12,693 bases of DNA from Rickettsia typhi (GCA_945875975.1 CAMCMD010000027.1:1-12693), one strand, 5' to 3'; shown: positions 1-7,958, numbered from the stretch's first letter. The notes: generated by a model not told the origin, from the sequence alone. Translations and numbers: made by a program.

Positions 1-1382
1 CTAGATTCACTAAATGATTTAATTAAAGGATACCGCCAGCGGGTTCTGAATTCTGGTATATTTCTATATAAAACACGTTGGCGCTCTAGTAATGTATTTT
101 TATCTATAGAGTCTACCCAGTACAGATCTCCTCGGTTTGCAACGGAATATGTCATCATGTGCCCATTATTTGTAATGACATTATTCATTAACTCTAAATC
201 TAGGGAAGTTCTTGCTAATGCTAGGTTTTTTGGCTCTTGGTAAGCAATAGTATCACTTTTAACATTGAGCAATATAGTTTCATCGTCATTAAAACTGTAG
301 ACTTTCTTAGTCTGAACACTGGGGAAAACAAATGGAATTTGTATTTTCTTCTCGTTCACCCTCAAATCCTGAAAATAATAACCCTCTAAAGAAAAATAAT
401 CTCTTGTATCAACAGTGTTAGTATAAATTTTAGAAGTAAGGTATGAGTCAAATATTTCATGATAATTAGTAAGATAAGCTTTGTCTGATGCCCTTTTAAT
501 ATTGAAGCCAAAATTCATTCTGTTCCCTACAAAATTTCCTTTAGCAAAAATATGGTAACGACCCGGCCTTGAATCCTTTTTTCCATCTGATTTACTTAGC
601 GGTGGGTTACCAAAACTTCCACGAATATCATAATAACCATTTTTTAGTTTATGGCGGAATTCTGTCTCAAATATAGTATAATATGTTGATAATCTTGGAC
701 TAATTGTTGCATCAATATTAGATTTTGGACGAAAATAAAAAGGAATTAATAAATTATTTTGTTTTATTTGTGGACCAAGAATACCTGATTGTGCTTTAGC
801 GTTTGGAGATGGATGAGAGAAATAAGGCAAATAAATTAATGGTATTCCATAAACTTCAAAAAATAAATTTCTATAAGTAATTGTCTGTTTATCATAATCA
901 ATGTCAGTTTTACCAGAACTTATCTGCCAAATTGGTGTTTTGCTACAGTTGAATTCACAAGGAGTAAAAACTGATTTTTCTAAAATAACTCTGTTTTTTT
1001 CTACCCTTTTTGCAGTCCTTGAAACAATGACAACATTATCGGCAAGTTTTGCCATAAATTCTTCGATGATACCTTTTTTTAGTTTATCTTTAAAAACCGC
1101 CTTTTCTCCGTAAATTGTCCTGCCCTTTTCATCGATTATTCTTACATTACCCTCGGCATAAACCACATCTTTGTCCACATCATAATGCATAACATCCGCA
1201 TGGAGCATGTATTCGTCTATTTGGATAAACACATCACCTGTGGCGGTAATAGTATTATTATTAGCATCATAATGGGCTTCTTTTGCCTTCATATTTGCAC
1301 CCTCTTGGCGCGAAGCGTAAGCAAAATTAGTTATGAAACTAAGTAATAAAATTGCAATTAATAATTTGCAAAAAAACTTCAT
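1..1382 (-). CDS. lptD: LPS-assembly protein LptD (OstA), partial, C-terminus beyond window
   Basis: LptD is the outer-membrane barrel that, with LptE, places lipopolysaccharide in the outer leaflet. I translated the minus strand from the ATG at 1382; the frame stays open for 460 codons to the window edge. Residues 1-23 form a signal peptide (KK-type start, hydrophobic core, AYA before the cleavage point). Residues about 31-100 have the repeated short beta-strand pattern of the OstA jelly-roll (TITATGDVFI, VVYAEGNVRI). The segment YGIPLIYLPYFSHP (178-191), followed by SGILGP, is the family signature at the start of the barrel, and the rest has the alternating aromatic pattern of barrel strands. 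Cysteines C142 and C146 lie before the barrel; whether they form disulfides cannot be told. The gene is divergent from xseA with a 40-base gap, and no clear Shine-Dalgarno is seen. Identification is firm; the missing C-terminal part is probably several hundred residues, judging from the usual family length. Confidence 0.93.
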   Translation of the reverse strand, partial: MKFFCKLLIAILLLSFITNFAYASRQEGANMKAKEAHYDANNNTITATGDVFIQIDEYMLHADVMHYDVDKDVVYAEGNVRIIDEKGRTIYGEKAVFKDKLKKGIIEEFMAKLADNVVIVSRTAKRVEKNRVILEKSVFTPCEFNCSKTPIWQISSGKTDIDYDKQTITYRNLFFEVYGIPLIYLPYFSHPSPNAKAQSGILGPQIKQNNLLIPFYFRPKSNIDATISPRLSTYYTIFETEFRHKLKNGYYDIRGSFGNPPLSKSDGKKDSRPGRYHIFAKGNFVGNRMNFGFNIKRASDKAYLTNYHEIFDSYLTSKIYTNTVDTRDYFSLEGYYFQDLRVNEKKIQIPFVFPSVQTKKVYSFNDDETILLNVKSDTIAYQEPKNLALARTSLDLELMNNVITNNGHMMTYSVANRGDLYWVDSIDKNTLLERQRVLYRNIPEFRTRWRYPLIKSFSES

Positions 1383-1422
1383 TTAAATTAGTCTATTTAA
1401 AGTAAAATATTCTCGATCATAC

Positions 1423-2781
1423 ATGATGTTAGACGATTATTTAACAAATAACGTAAGCAAAATTGATTTTTCTGTCTCTGAAATTTCTAGCAAGATTAAA
1501 TGGCTGCTAGAAAACAATTTAGGAACTGTTAGAATCAAAGGCGAAATTTCCGGATTAAAAATTGCCGCCTCAGGCCATGGCTATTTTTCTTTAAAGGATG
1601 AAAATGCGATTCTGGCAGCAACTTGCTGGAAACCTATTTTAGCTAGGGTTAACTTCAAACTAGACGATGGTTTAGAGGTTATAGTAACCGGTAAGATTAC
1701 TGCTTATGCTGGCCAGTCGAAATATCAAATATCAGTTGAATTGATAGAGCCTTCTGGTGTTGGCGCTTTCATGAAAATACTTAGAGAACGCCGCCAAAAG
1801 CTAGAAAAGGAAGGCCTCTTTGTTCATGAACATAAACAAAAAATCCCTTTTCTTCCTAGAAAAATTGGTATCATCACTTCAATCACCGGCGCGGTAATAA
1901 AGGATATAATTCACCGTATTTCAGACCGATGCCCCACGCATTTAATTATTTGGCCAGTCAGTGTTCAAGGAGAAACATCCGCTGGAGAAATATCAAGTGC
2001 TATAGATGGCTTTAATAAACTACCTCTTACTTTACAACCAGATTTACTAATTATAGCAAGAGGTGGTGGTTCTATTGAAGATTTATGGTCCTTTAACGAA
2101 GAAATTGTAGTAAGAGCTGTTTTTAACTCTACCATACCAACAATTTCAGCAGTGGGTCACGAGACAGATTACACATTAATTGATCTTGTCTCTGACGTCA
2201 GAGCTCCAACACCAACTGCGGCAGCTGAATTTGCTGTCCCCGTTATTGCAGATTTGAAATATACATTAAGTCTCTTTACTGAGCGTATTTCTAATCGTTT
2301 TGCAGATTTAATAAAATATTATATGCAGAGACTAAATAGTAATGAACGTATTTTACAACAAATTCAAAGTACTATAAATAATAATATTCAGCGGCTAGAT
2401 GATCTCTCATTTAGGCTGGTAGGGGCATTACCAAACTTGCTAAAACAGAAGCAATTATATCTTGTGCAATTCTCAATTGAGCGGCTTAGGCCTACTAAAA
2501 TACTTACCTATAAATATTTGCAATATAAAAATATGAGTAGAAATCTCTTAGGTAAGAAAGACTCCTTGTTTTTTCCTATTGAACACAAGCTAGCTTTGAA
2601 TTCATCTCTATTATCAAGCCTAGACTACAATAATGTTTTAAATCGTGGATTTGCGATGTTAAAAAATAGCGAAGGTAAGATCATTTCGTCTTTGTCTGAT
2701 GCTCAAAAAAGTTCATCTCTGCAACTCAAAATGAAAGATGGAGAGATGAACGTTGTTAAACTCATCACACCCCATCTTTAA
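1423..2781 (+). CDS. xseA: exodeoxyribonuclease VII large subunit
   Basis: XseA is the catalytic large subunit of exonuclease VII, which with several small XseB subunits degrades single-stranded DNA and acts in mismatch repair and damage processing in the cytoplasm. The 452-residue product has the usual length. Residues about 15-110 are the OB-fold nucleic-acid-binding domain (RIKGEISGLK 37-46, HGYFSLKDE 52-60). The catalytic domain follows with GIITSITGAVIKDI (149-162), ARGGGSIEDLWSFNEE (212-227), SAVGHETD (242-249) and RAPTPTAAAE (260-269). A coiled-coil-like region follows (about 275-400), and then the C-terminal NRGFAML motif (407-413). Two adjacent ATG codons (1423, 1426) could start it; either gives the same protein apart from one Met. 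There is no obvious ribosome binding site. xseB is not adjacent. Confidence 0.95.
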   Translation: MMLDDYLTNNVSKIDFSVSEISSKIKWLLENNLGTVRIKGEISGLKIAASGHGYFSLKDENAILAATCWKPILARVNFKLDDGLEVIVTGKITAYAGQSKYQISVELIEPSGVGAFMKILRERRQKLEKEGLFVHEHKQKIPFLPRKIGIITSITGAVIKDIIHRISDRCPTHLIIWPVSVQGETSAGEISSAIDGFNKLPLTLQPDLLIIARGGGSIEDLWSFNEEIVVRAVFNSTIPTISAVGHETDYTLIDLVSDVRAPTPTAAAEFAVPVIADLKYTLSLFTERISNRFADLIKYYMQRLNSNERILQQIQSTINNNIQRLDDLSFRLVGALPNLLKQKQLYLVQFSIERLRPTKILTYKYLQYKNMSRNLLGKKDSLFFPIEHKLALNSSLLSSLDYNNVLNRGFAMLKNSEGKIISSLSDAQKSSSLQLKMKDGEMNVVKLITPHL

Positions 2782-2810
2782 TAAATCACCATAAATAACT
2801 ACCTATAAAT

Positions 2811-2827
2811 TAACCTACTATAGGTTA
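2811..2827. repeat. short hairpin after xseA
   Basis: TAACCTA, a CTA loop and TAGGTTA form a perfect 7-bp stem 29 bases after the xseA stop codon. No run of T follows, so it is at best a weak terminator or a 3'-end stabiliser. Confidence 0.4.
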
Positions 2828-2841
2828 GAAATTACAGCCTG

Positions 2842-2870
2842 TTGACAATAGAAAAATACTGTGTTAACAC
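2842..2870 (+). promoter_or_regulatory. possible sigma-70 promoter upstream of the helical protein gene
   Basis: TTGACA (2842-2847), a 17-base spacer and TAACAC (2865-2870). The -35 is perfect and the -10 is poor. It lies about 80 bases before the gene at 2950. A second TTGACA sits 50 bases downstream inside an inverted repeat (see 2875-2908), so which one is used is uncertain. Confidence 0.35.
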
Positions 2871-2874
2871 TTAG

Positions 2875-2908
2875 ATAAGTAAATACTTAAGTTGACATAT
2901 TTACTTAT
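2875..2908. promoter_or_regulatory. 11-bp perfect inverted repeat flanking a TTGACA box; possible operator
   Basis: ATAAGTAAATA (2875-2885) and TATTTACTTAT (2898-2908) are exact reverse complements separated by 12 bases. The spacer holds CTTAAG and then TTGACA (2892-2897), a perfect -35 hexamer. An arm-spacer-arm site centred on a -35 is the layout of many repressor operators. The -10 that would go with this -35 (about 2915, TAAACC) is weak. As RNA it could also fold, but it is not followed by a T-run. It lies 41 bases before the start of the helical protein gene at 2950. Confidence 0.5.
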
Positions 2909-2949
2909 TATTTTTAAACCACTGATTAATAATTTAATATGGAGGGCTT

Positions 2950-3453
2950 ATGGGTGTCATGAATGACATAAAAGAAACTACCAGAAAAGTGACAAACACT
3001 GTTGTAGATAAAACTGAGGATGTAGTAGGTATTACAAAATCTCCTAAAGAATTAGCGAAAAGAGTCGTCGAACATCTTAACCATCGCGAATATAAAGAAG
3101 TTGGTAGTATGTTAAGCTCTGAGGCAAGAAAATATCTTGATAAAATGGGATTAAAGGATAATGAGTTAGCTAAGGAGAAATTGGATGATTTTGACATAGC
3201 TGTTAAAGATTTAGCATTTGATTTAAAAGATCGTAATTATCAAGAAATAACAACGAAATTTGAAAAATTGGAAAAAATGTTATCTAAAGAATCTATAAAA
3301 TCCTCTCCTTTATTGGGTTCTGTAAAAAATATATTAACGGATATAATAGATACTTTTAAAAAGCATATAAAAAAAGCTACAGAACCTGAGTTTGACGATA
3401 TGCTAAAAACTTTAGAAAAGTCATTTGGTAATTTTACAAATAAAAAAAAATAG
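2950..3453 (+). CDS. unrecognised charged alpha-helical protein
   Basis: I do not recognise this 167-residue protein. It has no signal peptide or membrane span and is rich in Lys, Glu and Asp with regularly spaced hydrophobic residues, so it should be nearly all helical. The N-terminal 30 residues (DIKETTRKVTNTVVDKTEDV) form an amphipathic stretch resembling those in lipid-surface or stress-protective helical proteins; the C-terminus is poly-Lys. Two helical halves may be present, about 34-97 and 98-160. The start is decided by a very strong Shine-Dalgarno, GGAGGG at 2941-2946, three bases before the ATG. It is the first gene of a plus-strand group with two BON proteins, 30 bases before the lipoprotein gene and so probably co-transcribed with it, which suggests an envelope or stress role. 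That role is inference only. The gene itself is well supported. Confidence 0.8.
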   Translation: MGVMNDIKETTRKVTNTVVDKTEDVVGITKSPKELAKRVVEHLNHREYKEVGSMLSSEARKYLDKMGLKDNELAKEKLDDFDIAVKDLAFDLKDRNYQEITTKFEKLEKMLSKESIKSSPLLGSVKNILTDIIDTFKKHIKKATEPEFDDMLKTLEKSFGNFTNKKK

Positions 3454-3483
3454 TAGATTTTTAAATAAAAAAGGAGCGTCATT

Positions 3484-3861
3484 ATGAAGAAATTTCAAAC
3501 CCTATTGGCAACAGCTTTATGTTTAAACTTAATAAGTTGTGGATATTCTGGCGGGCAGACAGGAAGAGAAGGTTATAAAAATCAAGGCGAACAAATGGAA
3601 GATACTAAAATAGTAAATTTTATTAGAAATAAATTTCGCAATGATCCTCTAATTCCAACTAGCTTAATTCACATAGCAGTAGATAGAGGAATAGTCCAAT
3701 TAAGTGGTTTCATACGGACATATGAAGAAGCTAATCTAGCTGTTTCAAGTGTTAAAGGGACTCCAGGGGTAAAAGATGTAATCAACAACTTAGTTGTGTT
3801 ATCAGGTGGAGAATATGCTGCTAGAAGAGCTACTGTAGAGAGATATAATACCGCAAGATAA
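3484..3861 (+). CDS. BON-domain lipoprotein
   Basis: The 125-residue product starts with MKKFQTLLATALCLNLISCG: a basic start, a hydrophobic core and the lipobox LISC with the lipidated cysteine at residue 19. It should therefore be anchored to a membrane facing the periplasm. Residues about 38-106 are one BON domain, the fold of OsmY and related proteins thought to bind phospholipid membranes; the pattern IVQLSGFIRTYEEANLAVSSV followed by GVKDVINNLVV is typical. A short basic tail follows (AARRATVERYNTAR). A strong Shine-Dalgarno, AGGAG at 3472-3476, precedes the ATG. It lies 30 bases after the helical gene and 114 bases before a second BON protein. By analogy with OsmY and DolP it may help maintain outer-membrane integrity; the exact role is not shown by the sequence. 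Confidence 0.85.
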   Translation: MKKFQTLLATALCLNLISCGYSGGQTGREGYKNQGEQMEDTKIVNFIRNKFRNDPLIPTSLIHIAVDRGIVQLSGFIRTYEEANLAVSSVKGTPGVKDVINNLVVLSGGEYAARRATVERYNTAR

Positions 3862-3975
3862 TTTGCATTACTAAATCGAGTTTATATGTTTTTTGTGGTT
3901 TGCAACAATGCTATCACTTAAGAAAAGCAGCAAAGTTGGAACTGTTTGTATTTAAATTAAAAAGGAGATAAAGTT

Positions 3976-4509
3976 ATGTTGTTAAAAAAATTAGTTATGT
4001 TTTTTATTTCATTAGTCATTGCAAGTGTAACCATATTCAATTGCTCTAAAATTCTTGCCAATCCGGCAGAAGATGAAGATATAACAGTTAGTATAAAAGC
4101 CCTGTTAATAAGCGAGAATGATATTCCTAGTAATAGCATAAGTATATCAACAAAAGATGGTGTTGTAAGCCTTAAAGGTACGCTAGATACCGCTTTGCAA
4201 GCGCATAAAGCGGTGGAGATTGCTGCTAGTGTTCACGGTGTAATTGATGTAGTTGACACTCAGCTGAAAATAAAAGGGAGTCAATCATTACTTGCTGATG
4301 CTTTAATTACAGCGAAGGTTAAAGGGAAAATAAGGCATCTATATACAAATGGTAAAATAGCCAACGGATACGACTTGCATGTAGAAACTACTGACAAGGT
4401 AGTACACATATTTGGCAAAGTTACAAGAGAGGCAGATATCGATACGGTAGTAGCCGCAGCTAAAGAAGTTAAAAAAGTAAAATCTGTTAAAACCAATATG
4501 AAAGTATAA
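3976..4509 (+). CDS. secreted protein with two BON domains (OsmY-like)
   Basis: The 177-residue product opens with a hydrophobic N-terminus (LVMFFISLVIASVTIF) ending near ILANPAEDED, consistent with export and cleavage after about residue 28. A cysteine at 23 is not in a good lipobox. Two BON domains follow: about 33-100 (TVSIKALLIS, DGVVSLKGTLDTALQAHKAV, VIDVVDTQLKI) and about 104-177 (ADALITAKVKGKI, KVVHIFGKVTREADIDTVV, VKSVKTNMKV). This is the architecture of OsmY, a periplasmic protein induced by envelope and osmotic stress in enterobacteria. A strong Shine-Dalgarno, AGGAGATAA starting at 3962, precedes the ATG. The 114-base gap upstream may hold its own promoter, but I see no convincing pair of boxes. 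Function beyond membrane or envelope association is inference. Confidence 0.85.
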   Translation: MLLKKLVMFFISLVIASVTIFNCSKILANPAEDEDITVSIKALLISENDIPSNSISISTKDGVVSLKGTLDTALQAHKAVEIAASVHGVIDVVDTQLKIKGSQSLLADALITAKVKGKIRHLYTNGKIANGYDLHVETTDKVVHIFGKVTREADIDTVVAAAKEVKKVKSVKTNMKV

Positions 4510-4542
4510 TAAGCTGCTATAAAAGTATAACCCACCCGGCGT

Positions 4543-4598
4543 GGTCAAGTTTAAGTAAACAAGATTTATTATTTTATATCTGTTTACTTAACTTGACC
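4543..4598. repeat. long imperfect hairpin between the BON gene and iscR
   Basis: GGTCAAGTTTAAGTAAAC (4543-4560) pairs with GTTTACTTAACTTGACC (4582-4598), leaving one bulged T; AGAT/ATCT inside extends the stem. The loop is AT-rich. There is no T-run after either arm, so it is not a classic terminator, though it could still end or stabilise the BON transcript and insulate iscR. It could equally be a small dispersed inverted-repeat element. Confidence 0.6.
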
Positions 4599-4664
4599 CT
4601 GGTCTGATAATCTCCATAACTATAAGTTCCTATTTACGTTTGTTGTTACTAAAATTTAAAACAA

Positions 4665-4689
4665 TTACTTGACTATTTTAGTGGGGTAA
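4665..4689 (+). promoter_or_regulatory. type 1 IscR operator
   Basis: Compared by eye with the E. coli type 1 IscR consensus (ATASYYGACTRWWWYAGTCRRSTAT), 22 of 25 positions agree here; the core reads CTTGACTATTTTAGT followed by GGGGTAA. Only the first and last bases and one C are off. It covers the -35 box and most of the spacer of the iscR promoter. In E. coli, holo-IscR binds such a site to repress its own operon when iron-sulfur clusters are plentiful. The same regulation is inferred here. Confidence 0.7.
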
Positions 4690-4697
4690 GTTAACAT
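4669..4697 (+). promoter_or_regulatory. iscR operon promoter
   Basis: TTGACT (4669-4674), a 17-base spacer, then TAACAT (4692-4697). This predicts a start near 4704 and a leader of about 30 bases before iscR. The overlap with the IscR operator supports both calls. Confidence 0.65.
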
Positions 4698-4732
4698 CTA
4701 TAACTAATCACACAATATTCTTGGATAACCAT

Positions 4733-5140
4733 ATGATGTTAACAACTAAGAGTCGTTATGCAGTAATGGCAGTAATAGAGGTCGCGGCAAATACAACCGG
4801 CCTTCCTATGAAATTAGCTGATATCTCAGCGAATCAAGATATTCCCCTAAATTATTTAGAGCAAATATTTCTCAAACTTAAAAAAGCAGATCTTGTAAAA
4901 TCTGTTAAGGGGCCAGGTGGTGGCTATCAACTTAACATAACTTCTGATCAGATTACCATTGAAAATATCATTGATGCGGTAGATGAGAATTTAAAAATGA
5001 CCAGGTGTTCAAAAGACAAGAATTGTAGAAAAAATGGTATAAATTGCCAAACTCATGACCTATGGAAAGGGCTTAGCAAAAGGATTCGTAGCTATTTTGC
5101 AAACATCTCTATAGCCGATGTAATGAATGGAGAACTTTAA
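4733..5140 (+). CDS. iscR: Rrf2-family [2Fe-2S] regulator IscR
   Basis: IscR senses iron-sulfur cluster status and regulates cluster-assembly genes. Residues about 1-65 are the winged helix-turn-helix of the Rrf2 family (LTTKSRYAVMAVIEVA at the start, IPLNYLEQIFLKLKKADLVKS, then the wing GPGGGYQL). The cluster ligands are visible: with the start used here they are C92, C98, C105 and H108 (RCSKDKNC, INCQTH). In E. coli IscR they are C92, C98, C104 and H107, so there is one extra residue between the second and third Cys. I chose ATG 4733 because it gives the family spacing (Met, one residue, then LTT); ATG 4736 is the alternative, and an in-frame TTG at 4721 is less likely. GGA at 4723-4725 is a weak ribosome binding site. 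It heads the isc operon, 12 bases before the first desulfurase gene. Confidence 0.93.
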   Translation: MMLTTKSRYAVMAVIEVAANTTGLPMKLADISANQDIPLNYLEQIFLKLKKADLVKSVKGPGGGYQLNITSDQITIENIIDAVDENLKMTRCSKDKNCRKNGINCQTHDLWKGLSKRIRSYFANISIADVMNGEL

Positions 5141-5152
5141 GGTATAGTACAA

Positions 5153-6289
5153 ATGAAACCGTTTTCGGGTTTAAATCAGACAATATATCTGGATCATAAT
5201 GCAACAACACCTTTACACCCAGCTGTAAAAAGCCGGATGGATGAATACGCGTTATTACCTTTAAATCCTTCCTCAATTCATTCAAGCGGCAGAGCTGCGA
5301 AATCAATTCTTGAAAATTCTCGCAAATTTGTAGCAAAACTTATGGGATTTGAAAGTAATTTCAGAAATTATCAGATCACTTTTACATCTGGAGGGACTGA
5401 GGCTAATAACATTATTATGTCCAATTACAAAGATGGTGAAATATTTATCTCTGCTACGGAACATCTGTCAATTTTAGCTTACAGCAAGCTTTTTTCTAAT
5501 TTTACAGTAATTCAAGTTGACAGAAATGGTATCTTAGACCTGGACGATTTACAGCAAAAATTAGCAAGTTCTACAAAACAAAAGAAATTAGTTTCGGTTA
5601 TGCTAGCAAATAATGAAACTGGTGTCATCTCACCTATAAAAAAAATAGCTAAAATTGCTCATGAGTATGGTGCAGAAATTCATAGCGATTGTGCTCAAGC
5701 TGTTGGCAAGATAGCTGTTGATATAATAGATATGGATCTAGATTTTGTAAGCATTTCTGGTCACAAATTTGGTGCACCCATTGGATCAGGGGCCTTAATC
5801 AATAAAGCTTCATTTCATCTTCAACCAATATTTATTGGTGGTGGACAAGAGAGGGCTTTGCGTCCTGGAACCGAGAATGTATGTGCCATTGCAGGCCTTG
5901 GAGAAGCGGCTTTGATTGCGTTTGATGAATTAGACAAACGCAGTGAGGGAATGAAGAAATTGCGTGATAGGCTTGAGTCTAATTTATTAAATAAGTTTCC
6001 AGATATATCTATTGCTGGTATAGATACTGAGCGCTTACCTAATACTAGCTTAATAATTAATCCAAAAGTTACGGCGCAAATAATGTTAATTGCTCTTGAT
6101 CTAAAGAGTATTGAAGTAAGCTCGGGTTCTGCTTGTTCTTCTGGTAAAGTTGGGAAATCTCACGTTTTATCGGCAATGAGTTACTCTGAGGATGAAATTA
6201 AGTCTGCGATACGGATATCATTAGGCTATACAACTAGCGATAAAGATATTAATAATTTTCTTGAGATATATAGCGAATTAAATAAGTAA
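5153..6289 (+). CDS. NifS-like cysteine desulfurase, first of two paralogues
   Basis: This 378-residue PLP enzyme should take sulfur from cysteine, giving alanine and an enzyme persulfide. Family landmarks are LDHNATTP (13-20), [10 protein letters not shown] (77-86), H104 over the PLP ring, NNETGVISP (153-161), HSDCAQ (177-182), the PLP lysine K205 in [16 protein letters not shown] (237-242) and the catalytic C328 in [10 protein letters not shown]. The short RPGTEN form and the C-terminus, which lacks the SPLWEM tail of IscS, place it nearer NifS-type enzymes than the next gene. It follows iscR by 12 bases; AAGGT at the iscR stop codon may serve as ribosome binding site. Tandem NifS-like and IscS genes are a known arrangement in Rickettsia. 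The division of labour is unknown: it may serve tRNA thiolation or another sulfur acceptor. Enzyme class is firm; target is not. Confidence 0.9.
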   Translation: MKPFSGLNQTIYLDHNATTPLHPAVKSRMDEYALLPLNPSSIHSSGRAAKSILENSRKFVAKLMGFESNFRNYQITFTSGGTEANNIIMSNYKDGEIFISATEHLSILAYSKLFSNFTVIQVDRNGILDLDDLQQKLASSTKQKKLVSVMLANNETGVISPIKKIAKIAHEYGAEIHSDCAQAVGKIAVDIIDMDLDFVSISGHKFGAPIGSGALINKASFHLQPIFIGGGQERALRPGTENVCAIAGLGEAALIAFDELDKRSEGMKKLRDRLESNLLNKFPDISIAGIDTERLPNTSLIINPKVTAQIMLIALDLKSIEVSSGSACSSGKVGKSHVLSAMSYSEDEIKSAIRISLGYTTSDKDINNFLEIYSELNK

Positions 6290-6294
6290 ACAAT

Positions 6295-7551
6295 ATGAAC
6301 AACCTAGCCAAACTAAAGCAAAAAGTGATTGATGAAGGGGGAAGAATTCCAATTTATCTGGATAGTCAGGCAACAACACCAACTGATCCAAAAGTAGTTG
6401 AAGAGATGATCCCTTATTTTACTCACAATTTTGGAAATCCTCATTCAAGAAGCCATCAATATGCTTGGGAGGCAGAAGAAGCGTGCGAGCTTGCAAGATC
6501 CCAAGTAGCAAATTTAATCGGTGCTGTATCAAAGGAAATAATATTTACTTCTGGAGCAACGGAGTCAAATAATATGGCCCTCAAGGGGATAGCAAAATTC
6601 TATGGTAGCAAGAGAAATCACGTTGTAACCCTTGTAACAGAACATAAGTGCATTCTAGATACTTGTCGTCATTTAGAACAAGAGGGTATTAAAGTAACAT
6701 ATTTACCTGTGCAGCCAAATGGACTAGTAGATTTAAAGCAACTTGAAGAAGCTGTTACTGAGAATACTATGCTTGTCTCGATAATGGCAGTTAATAATGA
6801 AATAGGAGTTATTCAGCCACTTAAAGAAATTGGAAAGATTTGCCGCCAGAAAGGCGCGTTTTTTCACACCGATATAGCTCAGGCATTTGGTAAAATTCCA
6901 ATTGATGTTAATGAGTGTAATATTGACCTTGCAAGTATTTCAGGTCATAAAATACACGGGCCAAAAGGTATTGGAGCACTTTACATTAGGCGCAAACCAA
7001 GAATACGACTTACTCCTATTATAAATGGCGGTGGACAAGAGAGAGGCTTGCGTTCTGGAACGCTTGCTACTCCTTTAGTGGTTGGACTTGGCAAAGCAGC
7101 ATTGATTGCTTCACAAGAAATGGATGCTAATTATAAGCATGTAAAGAAACTGTTTGATAGATTTGTTAGAACAATCCAAACTAGTGCTGAAGAAATCTAT
7201 CTTAATGGCGATAGAGAGAAACGTTATCCTGGTAATGTAAATTTGAGCTTTGCTTATATTGAAGGGGAATCGATGATCTTAGCTATTAAGGATCTTGCCG
7301 TATCCTCTGGTTCAGCTTGTACGTCTTCATCTCTAGAGCCTTCTTACGTGCTTAGAGCACTTGGAGTAGGAGAAGCTATGGCTCACACTTCGATCAGATT
7401 TGGCTTTAGTAAGTTCACAACTGAAGCAGAAGTTGATTATGCAGCCGAATTAGTACTGTCAAAAATAAATACCTTAAGAGAACTAAGTCCCTTGTGGGAA
7501 ATGGTGCAAGAAGGGATAGATATTAATGAAATAAAATGGGCAACTCATTAG
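6295..7551 (+). CDS. iscS: cysteine desulfurase IscS
   Basis: IscS supplies sulfur for iron-sulfur cluster assembly on IscU and for tRNA thiolation. The 418-residue protein is of group I type: [12 protein letters not shown] (21-32), [10 protein letters not shown] (84-93), H117 (TEHK), [12 protein letters not shown] (164-175), HTDIAQ (191-196), PLP lysine K219 in [28 protein letters not shown] (245-260), and the catalytic C342 in the mobile loop [14 protein letters not shown]. The C-terminus [18 protein letters not shown] (398-415) is the conserved IscU-binding tail. It starts 5 bases after the stop of the NifS-like gene and has no clear Shine-Dalgarno, so translation is probably coupled. It precedes iscU by 20 bases. 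The catalytic loop and tail separate it clearly from its upstream paralogue. Confidence 0.96.
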   Translation: MNNLAKLKQKVIDEGGRIPIYLDSQATTPTDPKVVEEMIPYFTHNFGNPHSRSHQYAWEAEEACELARSQVANLIGAVSKEIIFTSGATESNNMALKGIAKFYGSKRNHVVTLVTEHKCILDTCRHLEQEGIKVTYLPVQPNGLVDLKQLEEAVTENTMLVSIMAVNNEIGVIQPLKEIGKICRQKGAFFHTDIAQAFGKIPIDVNECNIDLASISGHKIHGPKGIGALYIRRKPRIRLTPIINGGGQERGLRSGTLATPLVVGLGKAALIASQEMDANYKHVKKLFDRFVRTIQTSAEEIYLNGDREKRYPGNVNLSFAYIEGESMILAIKDLAVSSGSACTSSSLEPSYVLRALGVGEAMAHTSIRFGFSKFTTEAEVDYAAELVLSKINTLRELSPLWEMVQEGIDINEIKWATH

Positions 7552-7571
7552 AAAATTAAAGAGAGATTAAT

Positions 7572-7958
7572 ATGGCATATAGTAACGAAGTAATTGACCA
7601 TTATGAAAATCCACGTAACGTGGGAACACTGGATAAAAAAGATGACTCAGTTGGTACTGGACTCGTCGGAGCACCAGCTTGCGGCGACGTATTAAAGCTA
7701 CAGATTAAGGTTGATGATAATGGTGTTATTGTTGATGCCAAATTTAAAGCATTTGGCTGTGGCTCGGCCATTGCTTCTAGCTCTCTTGTCAGTGAATGGG
7801 TCAAGGGCAAAAATGTTGACGAAGCTCTTGCTATTAAAAATACAGAAATAGCTAAGCATTTATCGCTTCCACCAGTAAAGCTTCATTGCTCAATGCTTGC
7901 AGAAGATGCAATTAGAGCCGCCGTAACTGACTATAAAAACAAACGTAAAAATGACTAA
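7572..7958 (+). CDS. iscU: iron-sulfur cluster scaffold IscU
   Basis: IscU is the scaffold on which IscS sulfur and iron are joined into a [2Fe-2S] cluster before transfer. The 128-residue protein has all ligands: C37 and D39 in GAPACGD, C63 in FGCGSAIASSS, H105 and C106 in LHCS. The LPPVK segment (99-103) is the recognition site for the HscA chaperone. This implies that HscA and HscB exist elsewhere in the genome, since they are not in this operon. GAGAGA just before the ATG is a plausible ribosome binding site. Its last 8 bases overlap the start of iscA, which suggests translational coupling. Length and motifs are fully typical. Confidence 0.96.
   Translation: MAYSNEVIDHYENPRNVGTLDKKDDSVGTGLVGAPACGDVLKLQIKVDDNGVIVDAKFKAFGCGSAIASSSLVSEWVKGKNVDEALAIKNTEIAKHLSLPPVKLHCSMLAEDAIRAAVTDYKNKRKND

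Noticed and set aside
901..1113. 70-codon open frame on the plus strand
   Set aside because: It lies antisense within lptD, whose minus-strand frame is continuous and recognisable; no ribosome binding site.
2782..2949. Riboswitch or structured leader before the helical protein gene
   Set aside because: Only two short inverted repeats are present; no conserved riboswitch core can be seen.
2934..3482. Two minus-strand frames opposite the helical protein gene
   Set aside because: Shadows of the plus-strand gene, which has a strong Shine-Dalgarno and a coherent helical protein.
4281..4548. Two overlapping minus-strand frames opposite the double-BON gene
   Set aside because: They are antisense to a clear BON domain and have biased, implausible compositions.
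7601..7810. Minus-strand frame within iscU
   Set aside because: Shadow of iscU, which shows every ligand and motif of the family.
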